Assembly (NCBI RefSeq): GCF_038446955.1
Contig: NZ_CP151803.1
Span: 3,968,001 to 4,032,000, forward strand
Reading direction: 5' to 3'
DNA length: 64,000 bases
Origin: Pedobacter sp. FW305-3-2-15-E-R2A2
GTDB lineage: Bacteria > Bacteroidota > Bacteroidia > Sphingobacteriales > Sphingobacteriaceae
Shown here: positions 18,883-27,272 of the stretch, one piece after another
Numbering within the stretch: position 1 is the stretch's first letter
How the letters are laid out: each line of letters opens with the position of its first letter
Position numbers and translations under genes: made by a program
The notes under the pieces: model-generated
The model's input: the letters and a program-made list of their open reading frames with translations, nothing else
Told to the model about the DNA's origin: nothing
The model's database searches: none

Positions 18883-19824
18883 TTATTTACACTTATTTGC
18901 AGGATTCACCTCTTCTATTGCTTTCTCCAGACTTTGTTTACAAGACAGTAAAGCATCTCTTTTCTCTTTCGCCGCATCGAGGTCTTTTTTAAGCTGAACC
19001 ACCTCATTCTTTAATTTTTTATAGTCATTTTCCAGGTGGATGAAATACTCATCTTCATCTATTGGTAATGAAATCCGTGGTTCCAGGCAGCAGCATTCTT
19101 TGGCATATCCGCTATGCTCAATTTTGGATTGTTGCTGCGGATAAGGGTTAGGATTAGAATTAGGCTGCTCGCCACAAGTGCCTCCGCAGTTGAATTTTTT
19201 CTTCCAGTAAAGGATCACTTCTTTCAGGCCATAATCTTCGCAGATGCTGAGGTGCATACCATAGGCAAGTTCCAGCGCGGTTACAATCTGAGTAATCAGG
19301 ACATCCCTCGTCAGGATCACCGCATCCAGTTTTGCGCCGTAGTTTTCGATACATTTCATGATCCCTACTCCAGGCGCAAGCTCCGGTCTTTTCAGGCATT
19401 GAATGCATTGAATCAGCCTGTCGTAGGAGGCTTTGAGTTTATCCACGCGGATATACAGGTCTTCCGTCATACAGAACAGAATTTCAATGGCGTCATTGGT
19501 CTTTTCTGTGACCATGCATACTTTACCGAGGTGCAGGGTAAACAGTTCTAACTGGCGACAAAGCGCATCGGCTTTTTCATCGGTTGCTTCCCAATCTGCC
19601 CACCATCCTTTAAGCCTTTCCAGCTCTTCAACGGTCAGGTTATATTCCGTTTCTTTATTCTGGGCATCTGCATTAGCCTGCTTCCAGTCGGCCGTAACCT
19701 GTACCAGATCTTTTACCCAGGCATCATAACAACAATCCCCTCCAGGGGTCTCAGTTCCTGGATTTTTATGACAACAATCAAATATATCTCTGTCAATGTT
19801 GCATATTTTATCGTAGACTAACAT
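18883..19824 (-). CDS. unknown cysteine-rich coiled-coil protein of eCIS operon (313 aa)
   Basis: I do not recognise a family. The N-terminus has paired cysteines (DCCHK, GDCCYD, residues 17-32). The middle is helical and heptad-like with many Glu, Lys and Leu, and contains single cysteines in MKCIENYG and IQCIQCLKR. Then comes a CGGTCGEQPNSNPNPYPQQQ linker, an AKECCCLEPR cluster, and a final long charged coiled coil. There is no signal peptide or membrane helix. It lies between the sheath/342-aa genes and the tube genes in the same orientation, 26 bp from tube 1, so it is probably co-expressed with the particle. Possible roles are cap, collar, chaperone or surface decoration; none is shown by sequence. 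Confidence 0.55.
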   Translation of the reverse strand: MLVYDKICNIDRDIFDCCHKNPGTETPGGDCCYDAWVKDLVQVTADWKQANADAQNKETEYNLTVEELERLKGWWADWEATDEKADALCRQLELFTLHLGKVCMVTEKTNDAIEILFCMTEDLYIRVDKLKASYDRLIQCIQCLKRPELAPGVGIMKCIENYGAKLDAVILTRDVLITQIVTALELAYGMHLSICEDYGLKEVILYWKKKFNCGGTCGEQPNSNPNPYPQQQSKIEHSGYAKECCCLEPRISLPIDEDEYFIHLENDYKKLKNEVVQLKKDLDAAKEKRDALLSCKQSLEKAIEEVNPANKCK

Positions 19825-19872
19825 AGTAGTGATTTTAATGATTTAACAAATTTGCGCCAGCCCCCTCAAGGC

Positions 19873-20901
19873 TTAATCGCAGGATGAATTATCGGAGGGA
19901 TTCTCACAGGAATACACCTCTGTAACCTCTTTACAGATATCGCAGATGTCACATTTACATTTTTTAAGCCTGTTATCATCCTCGCCTTTTTCCCCATCAC
20001 AGCCACAACCGGAAATGCATTTACATTCATGGTGACACAGATAATCTTTAGTCTCATCGAGCGTTCCGACTTCATTGCGTTTATTGTACAAGGCATAACC
20101 CGACTGAGTGACGGTCTTGGTAGCCAGCACAAAATCCTCCTGCGCCTTTTTCAGACTGACTCCTCCGCTTGTCATTTGTGCCAGGATCAGGTCGTCAAAT
20201 GCTTTCGCGTTGGCGGCAAAATCCTGTTGAAATTTCTCCAGAGATTTGATATTGGAAAAAGACTGAATGCCTACAATTTCGGCTGCCGAATTAAAGATGA
20301 TGTCGATATCCTGGCTCAGGCCATCCGGTATCGTGATCAGGTCGTCCAGAATCTGACAAACATTGCGACATGGGTCTGGCCTTCTGGCCGAATCCTCCTG
20401 CTTGTTGTTGTCATTACAATCGTCACCCTCACTACAACCTAATATTTTCATTTGCACTGCGCTGCAGCTGTCTTTTCTGCAGCCATCCAGTTTTCCCGCA
20501 GCTTCCCTGAGTTCTCCGAATTTCGCCTTCGCTTCTTTCGCCGTTTTCACCACGGCTTTCAAAGCGAGGACCAATGCGTCATTCTGCGAGATATCCGCGG
20601 TTACATTTTTCTTGATCTCCTCCGAAGCCGTGATCAGCTCGACACCGATTTTGAGTTCCAGATTCCTGACCAGCAGGTAGTTTTTCTCGGTTTTCACAAA
20701 AGCGCATTTCTTTTTCTGGTAGCTCATTACCGCACCATCGTAGGTCAGTTCGCTTTCACCGAGCTCAGCGACTTTCCCTTTTAGCCTTTTGCAGTACTCC
20801 TCCTTCAGCAGGTGGATTGTTTTTTGTGTTGCTGTCTCTGCTTCTGCATCATTGCAATTCCCATTTTTTGGTTCCCAGGAACCTGAGCTTTCTATAGACA
20901 T
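19873..20901 (-). CDS. unknown coiled-coil protein with C-terminal cysteine cluster (342 aa)
   Basis: The start was placed at the ATG at 20901 (MSIESSGSWEP), because the longer frame begins at TTG. The first 270 residues are mostly charged helices, broken near residues 150-190 by a Cys/Asp-rich segment (GCSEGDDCNDN, then RRPDPCRNVCQIL). The last 60 residues hold a dense cluster, HHECKCISGCGCDG then KKCKCDICDICKEV, reminiscent of a metal-binding or disulfide knot. I see no match to a named family. It lies directly behind the sheath gene, and its architecture (helical body plus cysteine clusters) parallels the 313-aa neighbour. A structural accessory of this eCIS type is an inference from location. 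Confidence 0.55.
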   Translation of the reverse strand: MSIESSGSWEPKNGNCNDAEAETATQKTIHLLKEEYCKRLKGKVAELGESELTYDGAVMSYQKKKCAFVKTEKNYLLVRNLELKIGVELITASEEIKKNVTADISQNDALVLALKAVVKTAKEAKAKFGELREAAGKLDGCRKDSCSAVQMKILGCSEGDDCNDNNKQEDSARRPDPCRNVCQILDDLITIPDGLSQDIDIIFNSAAEIVGIQSFSNIKSLEKFQQDFAANAKAFDDLILAQMTSGGVSLKKAQEDFVLATKTVTQSGYALYNKRNEVGTLDETKDYLCHHECKCISGCGCDGEKGEDDNRLKKCKCDICDICKEVTEVYSCENPSDNSSCD

Positions 20902-20939
20902 GACAATAGATTTAAGTTCAATAAATAACAATTCGATGA

Positions 20940-22370
20940 TTAAGACTCAGCCAGCATTTTATGCATAAACCTGAGGATAATAAACTCTGCCGGACGAACA
21001 GCGGCCATACCGATTTCGACGATCATCCTTCCCTCCCACAGATCGAGTTCTGTCATGGTTTCCCCAAGCCCGATGTGCACAAAAAAGGCTTCCTTGGTGG
21101 AAGCACCCATCAGCGCACCTGATTTCCATTGCTGGGTCAGGTAGTTTTCGATCATTGATTTCACCCTTACCCAGGTATTGCGGTCGTTGGGCTCAAAGAC
21201 GAATTGTTCGGTTGCATTCTTCACCGATTCTTCGACCATGCTGAAGAAACGTCTTACCGGTACATAACGCCATTCATTGTCGTTTCCGGCCAATGTTCTG
21301 GCACCCCAGATGATGGCCGGTCCGCGGCCCGCAAAAGAACGGATCACATTGATGGATTTACCGGCCTGTGCATCTACATTGAGGCCCATTTGTTCGCTGT
21401 GCGTGATAAGGTATTGTGGCCTTATCGCATTGGCGATATTGATATTTGCAGGTGCTTTCCATACGCCACGCGCATTGTCTACCTGTGCGTATACGCCTAC
21501 CATGGCTACCGAAACAGGCAATAACATCTGGATATTCGTGATCGCACTTTTAGCCTGAAAGTATTGGGCATTTTTAGTGGCCAGCAGTTCAGAGAGTTTC
21601 GTTACGCCGGCAATGCCTGTTATTTTCACCAGGTCGTCATTGTCTTTAGACTGATCTCCAACCACCTTATAGTTATAATCCACACCGGAGTATATTTTAG
21701 GAAAATATACCGCAGCGTATTTCAGAAAATCTGTAGGCCCTGATAAGGTATCACGCAAGGCCTGGATATCGAGCTCCCATTCTTCGAGGTTTGCTGCATC
21801 ATGATAAACGTCCAAAACGGTAAACCGGTCCTGAAGGTCCACGCATTGCTGAATGGCCTGAGTATGGATGTCATAATAATCAGTCAACGTTGCCAGGTTA
21901 ACTGAGTCTGGAAAGACCAGTAGGGTCACTTCATTGATTTTAGCCACCTGTTTCAGCCCGGCCGATAAGTCTGCGGCCATGATCAGTCCTCCGGTATCCG
22001 TGTAATTTCCTACAGAGGTAATCCAGCAGGCACCCCCACCGTTACCGAAAAACAGCTGCAGGGAGTAATACATCAGAAATTTAGACCTCTTGGTTTCGTC
22101 AATTTTTCCGTTCACCTCATTTTTACCGGCAGTGGTATCAAACACGACGGTCAGGCTTTCCTTTTCAGGATCAGGATAGCCAAAAAACTGTTCATATTGC
22201 AACAAAGATTCGATGCGCCATGGCTTGTTTCTCAGGTCATCTGTCTCTTTCCACTGTGCCTTTTCGGTATAACCGATAAACGCTGGAATAGCTGTTTCTA
22301 CTGATGCAATAGAAGGTGGGAGATGCGGAATTTCCTCAATATAAACTCCCGGAGTTTTATAATCTTGCAT
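20940..22370 (-). CDS. eCIS contractile sheath protein (Afp2-4-like)
   Basis: This 476-residue protein is a phage tail sheath family member. It opens with KTPGVYIEEIPHLPPSIA, the standard sheath N-terminal strand, and closes with GRMIVEIGMAAVRPAEFII, the strand that threads into neighbouring subunits. A GRGPAIIWGARTLAG block lies near residues 349-363. The sheath contracts to drive the tube. Afp and PVC encode three sheath paralogues; only this one is visible here, as in simpler Bacteroidota and cyanobacterial systems. Confidence 0.93.
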   Translation of the reverse strand: MQDYKTPGVYIEEIPHLPPSIASVETAIPAFIGYTEKAQWKETDDLRNKPWRIESLLQYEQFFGYPDPEKESLTVVFDTTAGKNEVNGKIDETKRSKFLMYYSLQLFFGNGGGACWITSVGNYTDTGGLIMAADLSAGLKQVAKINEVTLLVFPDSVNLATLTDYYDIHTQAIQQCVDLQDRFTVLDVYHDAANLEEWELDIQALRDTLSGPTDFLKYAAVYFPKIYSGVDYNYKVVGDQSKDNDDLVKITGIAGVTKLSELLATKNAQYFQAKSAITNIQMLLPVSVAMVGVYAQVDNARGVWKAPANINIANAIRPQYLITHSEQMGLNVDAQAGKSINVIRSFAGRGPAIIWGARTLAGNDNEWRYVPVRRFFSMVEESVKNATEQFVFEPNDRNTWVRVKSMIENYLTQQWKSGALMGASTKEAFFVHIGLGETMTELDLWEGRMIVEIGMAAVRPAEFIILRFMHKMLAES

Positions 22371-22412
22371 AACAAATGTTATTTAGTTTAAAAGTTTAAA
22401 TACATTCTTAGA

Positions 22413-23735
22413 TTAAGGTGCTAAGGGAAACAGGGTTGATTCCTGCACCAGGATATCACTATACAGTTTATTATTTTCAAAGGTTAAAGTTTGATAAGGT
22501 TCTGGATTCGGCAGATAATACAGGCTGTTATCGGGCTTACGGAATAAGGTAGCGCTATAGGTCAGTGACCGGGGTTTCTTAGTCACCAGTAGTCCATTTT
22601 TGGAGAGTAGGAAATCGGGATGAAGCCCCACTTTCAGATTTTTCCTGCGGTTATTGATGTAACGCCAGAAGGAAGGCTTGCTTTTAAAATTGAGCTCAAA
22701 TACCGGAGGAAGCGGATTCACCGTTTGATCAGGTAGCTTCCTCGTGATCAGTCGCCCGAGATTGTCGATCAGATTATAGGCAGGTACAGATGTTTTCACT
22801 TTCATCACAATCAGCGCCAGGCTATCTCTGATCTCCTGCTCATTCTGGTAAAAGATGAGTTTATGGGTTTTATTATAGCCCCCGTTCCCGGTTACCTTCA
22901 GGCTATACACCATTTGATCTGTCACCGCCGGACCGGGGATCTGTAGTACTTTCTTTGGATCTATGGCCAGCTGAACTTTACGTAGGGGCTGGATTCCTTT
23001 AAACTGATATTTATCGACGGTATTTCCATCTTTATCTTTGAGTAAGAAATCTGCTTTGGTAACAGCGGTATTTTTCGGAAATGCGTAATAGAAGTTAAGC
23101 GGTAATAGCATCCGGTCATTTTCATTGGCAAAGGCTTTCCCGGATAAGGAAATCCATTGTACCGCATCGGCATCGTCTTTATAGAATTCCCGGTAGTCAT
23201 TGGCCGCGAATTTCACCAGTTCTCCCTGTTCGTAAGTCGCGCCTGCATCAAATGCCGTAATATCAGCAGATAAAAAAGGAAAGATCCTTGGTCCGGTAAC
23301 GGTGTTTTCATTGGAGAAGTAATACATCGCAGGTAAGATCTTTTCCATTTTAGCATTTGTAAAACTATCCAGGCGCTGGCTTTTCTTAACTGCCAGAATG
23401 GAGAGGCACAAATCATCCGGCAAAGTGTATTTAGGTTCGTAAACCACCGTTCCGCCTGGTAATTTCTTAGGGATAACATTAACGGCCACTTTGAATCCGG
23501 CATAAGTGGGCACCAATTTCAAATGATAATTATCAAACAAAACCTTAGTTTTTTCAGGTAGCTCAAATGCAATTTCATCTTCTATATTTTCAGCATCGGT
23601 ATCGAATCGTTGCTTTAAAAAGTTCAACCGGTCGGCCTGTGCAGGAAAATCAAATATTGTTTTACCCTCCTTATCTGTCAGATAAAACTCATGCAGCAAT
23701 CGCATTTCAAATAAGATCTTATAAACCGTATTCAT
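22413..23735 (-). CDS. unknown eCIS operon protein (440 aa)
   Basis: I do not recognise the family. The protein looks soluble and beta-rich and lacks a signal peptide. Residues 1-110 read like a compact alpha/beta domain beginning MNTVYKILFEMRLLHEFYL. Around residues 166-195 the segment YEQGELVKFAANDYREFY is suggestive of a carbohydrate-binding module 5/12-like motif, followed by WISLSGK. A later part contains ALIVMKVKTSVPAYNL and the LNFKSKPSFWRYINNRRKN segment. Its ATG shares one base with the TGA of the DUF4255 gene, so the two are coupled, and it precedes the sheath. It could be a collar/cap or surface protein. The assignment to the particle rests on context. Confidence 0.5.
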   Translation of the reverse strand: MNTVYKILFEMRLLHEFYLTDKEGKTIFDFPAQADRLNFLKQRFDTDAENIEDEIAFELPEKTKVLFDNYHLKLVPTYAGFKVAVNVIPKKLPGGTVVYEPKYTLPDDLCLSILAVKKSQRLDSFTNAKMEKILPAMYYFSNENTVTGPRIFPFLSADITAFDAGATYEQGELVKFAANDYREFYKDDADAVQWISLSGKAFANENDRMLLPLNFYYAFPKNTAVTKADFLLKDKDGNTVDKYQFKGIQPLRKVQLAIDPKKVLQIPGPAVTDQMVYSLKVTGNGGYNKTHKLIFYQNEQEIRDSLALIVMKVKTSVPAYNLIDNLGRLITRKLPDQTVNPLPPVFELNFKSKPSFWRYINNRRKNLKVGLHPDFLLSKNGLLVTKKPRSLTYSATLFRKPDNSLYYLPNPEPYQTLTFENNKLYSDILVQESTLFPLAP

Positions 23736-24340
23736 CAGTTGTGCCCGGATAAGGTGGATATATTGGTTTCAATTTCTTCGATCAATGGTACTTCTCTCAC
23801 GGTGGCATGTTCAGAGATGGCCACCAATCTGAGTTTATACATGGCAAAAGGAACCTGCCTTCCGCCGAGTGAACCCCATAAATGGTTGATCTGTTCGAAA
23901 GTCAGCGTATAAAGCTCCATGGTAAAGGTCAGTTCCTCCAGGTCATTGGGATCTGTTGATCCGCCACTTGAAGATGTCGAAGAAGCGAAGGAGTTTTTGC
24001 TCTGAAGAAAACGGATCACAGAAGAAAGCCTTTTGAGTGCCAGCAGGTATCCGTCTCCAAAGTAATTACAACTTAATAAAACATACAGGTTTAAATAGAC
24101 CGGAGCATTTTCATAAATCGCCGTTCCGGAAGGGAAACGTTTTAAAGGAGATTGGTTTTTGAGGGTACTTTCTTCTTCAATGTTAACCAGACTGATGACA
24201 ATGCTATCTACCAGACTAGTACCACTTGCAGTTTCCGACAAGCCGATATTGTCGATGATGACATTCGCAGCATTGTCGCCCTTAGCAATAAGGTAACTCG
24301 TCAGTTCTGATTTTAACAATTGGAGCGTCTTGTCAATCAT
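23735..24340 (-). CDS. DUF4255/Pvc16-like tail terminator (Afp16-like)
   Basis: This 201-residue protein matches the DUF4255 (Pvc16 N-terminal) family: an N-terminal helix MIDKTLQLLKSELTSYL, a VDSIVISLVNIEEE strand-loop, the ENAPVYLNLYVLLSCNY strand pair near residues 95-112, and LEELTFTMELYTLTFEQINHLWG near the end. In Afp, the Afp16 protein caps the tube and sheath at the distal end. It is the first gene of the operon in transcription order, so its upstream region should hold the main promoter. Confidence 0.88.
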   Translation of the reverse strand: MIDKTLQLLKSELTSYLIAKGDNAANVIIDNIGLSETASGTSLVDSIVISLVNIEEESTLKNQSPLKRFPSGTAIYENAPVYLNLYVLLSCNYFGDGYLLALKRLSSVIRFLQSKNSFASSTSSSGGSTDPNDLEELTFTMELYTLTFEQINHLWGSLGGRQVPFAMYKLRLVAISEHATVREVPLIEEIETNISTLSGHN

Positions 24341-24417
24341 AGCTAAATAATTATCAGATTAAAGCTCCATAAGTTTTGCTATAACCACAATAGCTACTAC
24401 TAGTCATTTCTATCAGG

Positions 24418-24456
24418 AAAGATACCTGCAGTCCTAAGCAGGATGCAAGTATCTTT
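24418..24456. terminator. terminator-like hairpin between LuxR gene and eCIS operon
   Basis: The outer arms AAAGATAC and GTATCTTT pair, followed by TGCA/TGCA and TCCT/AGGA with one mismatch and one bulge, around the loop AAGC. On the plus strand a run of seven T continues from the right arm (24454-24460); on the minus strand only three U follow. It lies 9 bp past the LuxR stop codon. It probably ends the LuxR transcript and separates it from the eCIS promoter. Confidence 0.6.
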
Positions 24457-24464
24457 TTTTGATG

Positions 24465-25178
24465 TTAAATGATATGAAATGACATGGCGAATTTGGTGAG
24501 CTGGCAGAGGTTATTTATTTCCAGCTTTCTAATGATGTTCTTCCGGTGATTGTTAACGGTATGCATGGATATATACAGGATGATGGAGATCTCAAAACTA
24601 CTTTTCCCCTCCACAATCAATTTAATGATCTCCTTTTCCCGCTTGCTTAGCAGCTCAAAGCGACTATGGTATTTTTGTGCATAATCTGTTTCCTCAAGGC
24701 TTTCGGAGCTGCAGCCGGAAATGTTAAGCTCAAAAGCATAATGAAACAAGATTGGAGAAACGTTTTTTTCTTCCGGGCAGCAGAGTCTCGAAGTGGAGAA
24801 ATGCCATTTATAATCTGATTTTTTTGGAGGTCTCAAACGTTGAAAAAAGAAATGAACTTTCCAATGCTCTTTTTCCCGGATGGCCTCAAACAATTCCGGG
24901 TCAATGACAATGTCATCCTCTGGAGGAAAAAAAAACTCGAAGTAAGCAAGCCAAAGCTGATGCGCTTCTTTATCGTTCTGGTTCAGGAGTCTTGATTCAA
25001 CCTTATTGGCATAATTACTGACCATTACTTTTTGATTATCTACCAGCACATTTCCAAGAAAGTAATCGCCAATTTCAGTTGCATGAAAATTCCGTTGCAT
25101 GATCAGGTTAATGACACGATGCATTTGATCCGGGCAAGTCCCCACCTGCTCGACCGGGATGGAATGTACTAGATTCAT
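24465..25178 (-). CDS. LuxR-family helix-turn-helix regulator
   Basis: This protein of about 237 residues starts best at the ATG at 25178 (MNLVHSIPVEQ); the longer frame adds 12 poorly coding residues. The C-terminal 60 residues are a GerE/LuxR DNA-binding domain: LLSKREKEIIKLIVEGKSS, then ISMHTVNNHRKNIIRKLEI. The N-terminal 160 residues look like a PAS-type or unknown sensory domain, with FLGNVLVDNQKVMVSN and HFFFQRLRPPKK; no receiver aspartate motif is evident. It is the gene directly upstream of the eCIS operon in the same orientation, so it is a plausible regulator of it (inference). Confidence 0.8.
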   Translation of the reverse strand: MNLVHSIPVEQVGTCPDQMHRVINLIMQRNFHATEIGDYFLGNVLVDNQKVMVSNYANKVESRLLNQNDKEAHQLWLAYFEFFFPPEDDIVIDPELFEAIREKEHWKVHFFFQRLRPPKKSDYKWHFSTSRLCCPEEKNVSPILFHYAFELNISGCSSESLEETDYAQKYHSRFELLSKREKEIIKLIVEGKSSFEISIILYISMHTVNNHRKNIIRKLEINNLCQLTKFAMSFHII

Positions 25179-25366
25179 AGGGTATGATTCTTTGCTAATC
25201 GTACAGCACAACACCTATGTATTATAAATTGTTTTCGAAAAAAAAAATTAAATATGACTTATTTCAAAATCAGCAAACCCTATACTAACAACCTACTCTA
25301 CAGATCATTATAGGCAATTTGCAAATCAATATATTCAAACAAAAGGCAGGAACATAGCAAATCTGT

Positions 25367-25374
25367 TATATTTG
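25367..25374 (+). promoter_or_regulatory. Bacteroidota-type -7 element upstream of the AraC gene
   Basis: TATATTTG matches the Bacteroidota -7 consensus TAnnTTTG. It lies 46 bp before the AraC-type start codon at 25421. No clear TTTG -33 element is present at the right distance, so this is a single-element call. Confidence 0.35.
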
Positions 25375-25420
25375 GACATGGAAATAGCACAACCCCGGCC
25401 AAAAGTTAAGCGACAGCATC

Positions 25421-26572
25421 ATGCTTAAATCCTTGATATTAACCGGAGCAATACAAGGCTTTTTTTTAATACTACTGTTAAAAACTAAAAGAAAAAATTC
25501 CATATCAGATCAATTGCTGATGATCTGGCTCGGCATCATTTCTGTCCAGCTCTTATTTTATTACGACAACCTATCAAAGACTCCCCTCGCTCCGGAATTC
25601 CTGCAGCTTTTAGGGTTTTCCCTGCCATTGATCGGCTCTCCCCTGCTTTTTCTTTACACCTATGCCCTCGCTTTTGGTAATCAGTTTAAATGGAAGCGGA
25701 TTTGGCTGCACTTAATTCCATATTTCCTGTTCAACCTGCTGCTCTACTACTTTTGTTTACAAAATCCGGATAGCATTTTGATCAGCAATGGATTTCCACA
25801 TTTCAATAAAGAAATACCCGGGCCAATGATCTGGTTTTTAACTTCGTTAATGGCCGCCATACCCGGGTTTTACACCATTTACAGCCTGCTTATTCTGCTA
25901 AAATATCAGCGCTTATTACCCGATAATTATGCTTATACCGAAAAAATAACCCTCAATTGGCTCAAATGGATCATCATATCCCTGTTAATTCTGTTTATTA
26001 CTTTATTTCTGCTGATAAAATATGGGGTAAATTATGAATTACTCACTTATGATAATTTATTTGCAGTAGTCGGGGCCATTCTTTCTTTCTATATCTTTTT
26101 TATCGGCTACTTTGGCTTATGTCAAACGACCGTCTTTAGGGATCATCCTTTAACAACAGATTTTGTAACGGAGGTTGTTCCCAAAACCAGCTATAAAAAT
26201 TCAGGGATGGACGAGGAAATGTGTGAACAGCTCTTTCATCAGTTAAAACATCACATGGAGGAAAATAAACCTTTTTTAGCAGAAGATTTAAGCCTCAGCA
26301 TCCTTGCTGTTCAATTGGGATTAACCGCAAATCAACTTTCGCAGGTGATCAATCAAAAGTCAGCGGTTAACTTTTTCACTTTTATAAACCGCTACCGGGT
26401 AGCGGTTGTGAAGGAACGGTTAAATGATCCTGCCTATAGCCATTATTCCATTCTTGCCATCGGTTACGACTGCGGTTTTCGCTCTAAATCTTCATTCAAC
26501 AAAATTTTCAAGGAAATAGTTGGTCAAACACCTTCAGAGTATAGGTCCATCCCTACCCATAAAGACGCTTAA
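25421..26572 (+). CDS. AraC-type regulator with N-terminal multi-pass membrane domain
   Basis: This 383-residue protein has a hydrophobic N-terminal region of about seven predicted membrane helices (residues 1-235), beginning LILTGAIQGFFLILLL. A cytosolic AraC domain follows at about residues 270-378: LSLSILAVQLGLTANQLSQVIN for the first helix-turn-helix and SILAIGYDCGFRSKSSFNKIF with QTPSEYR for the second. Such membrane-anchored AraC proteins are common in Bacteroidota. The signal sensed is unknown. The downstream DUF2306-like gene starts 43 bp later and may be co-transcribed. Confidence 0.88.
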   Translation: MLKSLILTGAIQGFFLILLLKTKRKNSISDQLLMIWLGIISVQLLFYYDNLSKTPLAPEFLQLLGFSLPLIGSPLLFLYTYALAFGNQFKWKRIWLHLIPYFLFNLLLYYFCLQNPDSILISNGFPHFNKEIPGPMIWFLTSLMAAIPGFYTIYSLLILLKYQRLLPDNYAYTEKITLNWLKWIIISLLILFITLFLLIKYGVNYELLTYDNLFAVVGAILSFYIFFIGYFGLCQTTVFRDHPLTTDFVTEVVPKTSYKNSGMDEEMCEQLFHQLKHHMEENKPFLAEDLSLSILAVQLGLTANQLSQVINQKSAVNFFTFINRYRVAVVKERLNDPAYSHYSILAIGYDCGFRSKSSFNKIFKEIVGQTPSEYRSIPTHKDA

Positions 26573-26615
26573 ACACCTGATTTGCCTTTTCTTTGCCTCA
26601 TCAAATGATAAAAAA

Positions 26616-27272
26616 ATGATGACTACAGAAACGCTTTCCAGCCTACACCAGTCCAATATTATCCTTCATATTACAGCCGGATCTATCGCTTTAATCGCCG
26701 GAATCATCATCTTAACGACCAGCAAAGGCGGTAGATTTCATCGCAATGCAGGTAAAATATTTTTGATCTTATTAGCGATCGTCATCTTCACAGGACTTGT
26801 TGGTGTGTTTGTTTTTAAAAGAAATTCGTTTCTGTTGGTCATCACTGTATTAAGCGGGTATTTAGGTTACTCAGGCTACCGGACTTTGAAAACCAGGTCA
26901 AACCAACCTAAGATAACAGACATTGGTATTGCCTTACTTTCCGTTCTTTCTGTATGTTATTTTTTATACTATTTCAAGTCGATTGGAATGATATGGGCAC
27001 CTTCGATAATTTACAGTACACTGGGTTATTTAATTGCAGTAGTTACTTATGATTTAGGACGATATTTTATCCCTGTTCCCTTTTATGCCAATTTATGGCG
27101 ATATGAACATATCCTTAAAATGATCAGCGCATTCAGCGGTTTGTTATCCGCATTTACGGGAACCGTTTTCCCACAATATCAGCCTTACAGCCAATTCCTT
27201 CCTTCTGTTTTCGGGGCCTTGGTTGCCATTGGTTTTATGATCGCCGCTTATCGAAAACAGGGAGCGCTTTAA
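26616..27272 (+). CDS. DUF2306-like integral membrane protein
   Basis: About 218 residues from the first ATG of the ATGATG pair at 26616; the longer frame would overlap the AraC gene and is unlikely. Seven hydrophobic segments are visible. The opening block has LHITAGSIALIAGIIILTTSKGG followed by FHRNAGKIF, the G-x-HR pattern typical of DUF2306-type proteins. No enzymatic motif is evident. It follows the AraC gene on the same strand. The 3' end overlaps the convergent MFS gene by 38 bp. Confidence 0.7.
   Translation: MMTTETLSSLHQSNIILHITAGSIALIAGIIILTTSKGGRFHRNAGKIFLILLAIVIFTGLVGVFVFKRNSFLLVITVLSGYLGYSGYRTLKTRSNQPKITDIGIALLSVLSVCYFLYYFKSIGMIWAPSIIYSTLGYLIAVVTYDLGRYFIPVPFYANLWRYEHILKMISAFSGLLSAFTGTVFPQYQPYSQFLPSVFGALVAIGFMIAAYRKQGAL

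Noticed and set aside
1-24340. Interpretation of the locus as a type VI secretion system or prophage tail
   Set aside because: There are no TssJLM membrane genes and no capsid, terminase or lysis genes; the LysM, DUF4255, DUF5908 and DUF4157 set is typical of eCIS.
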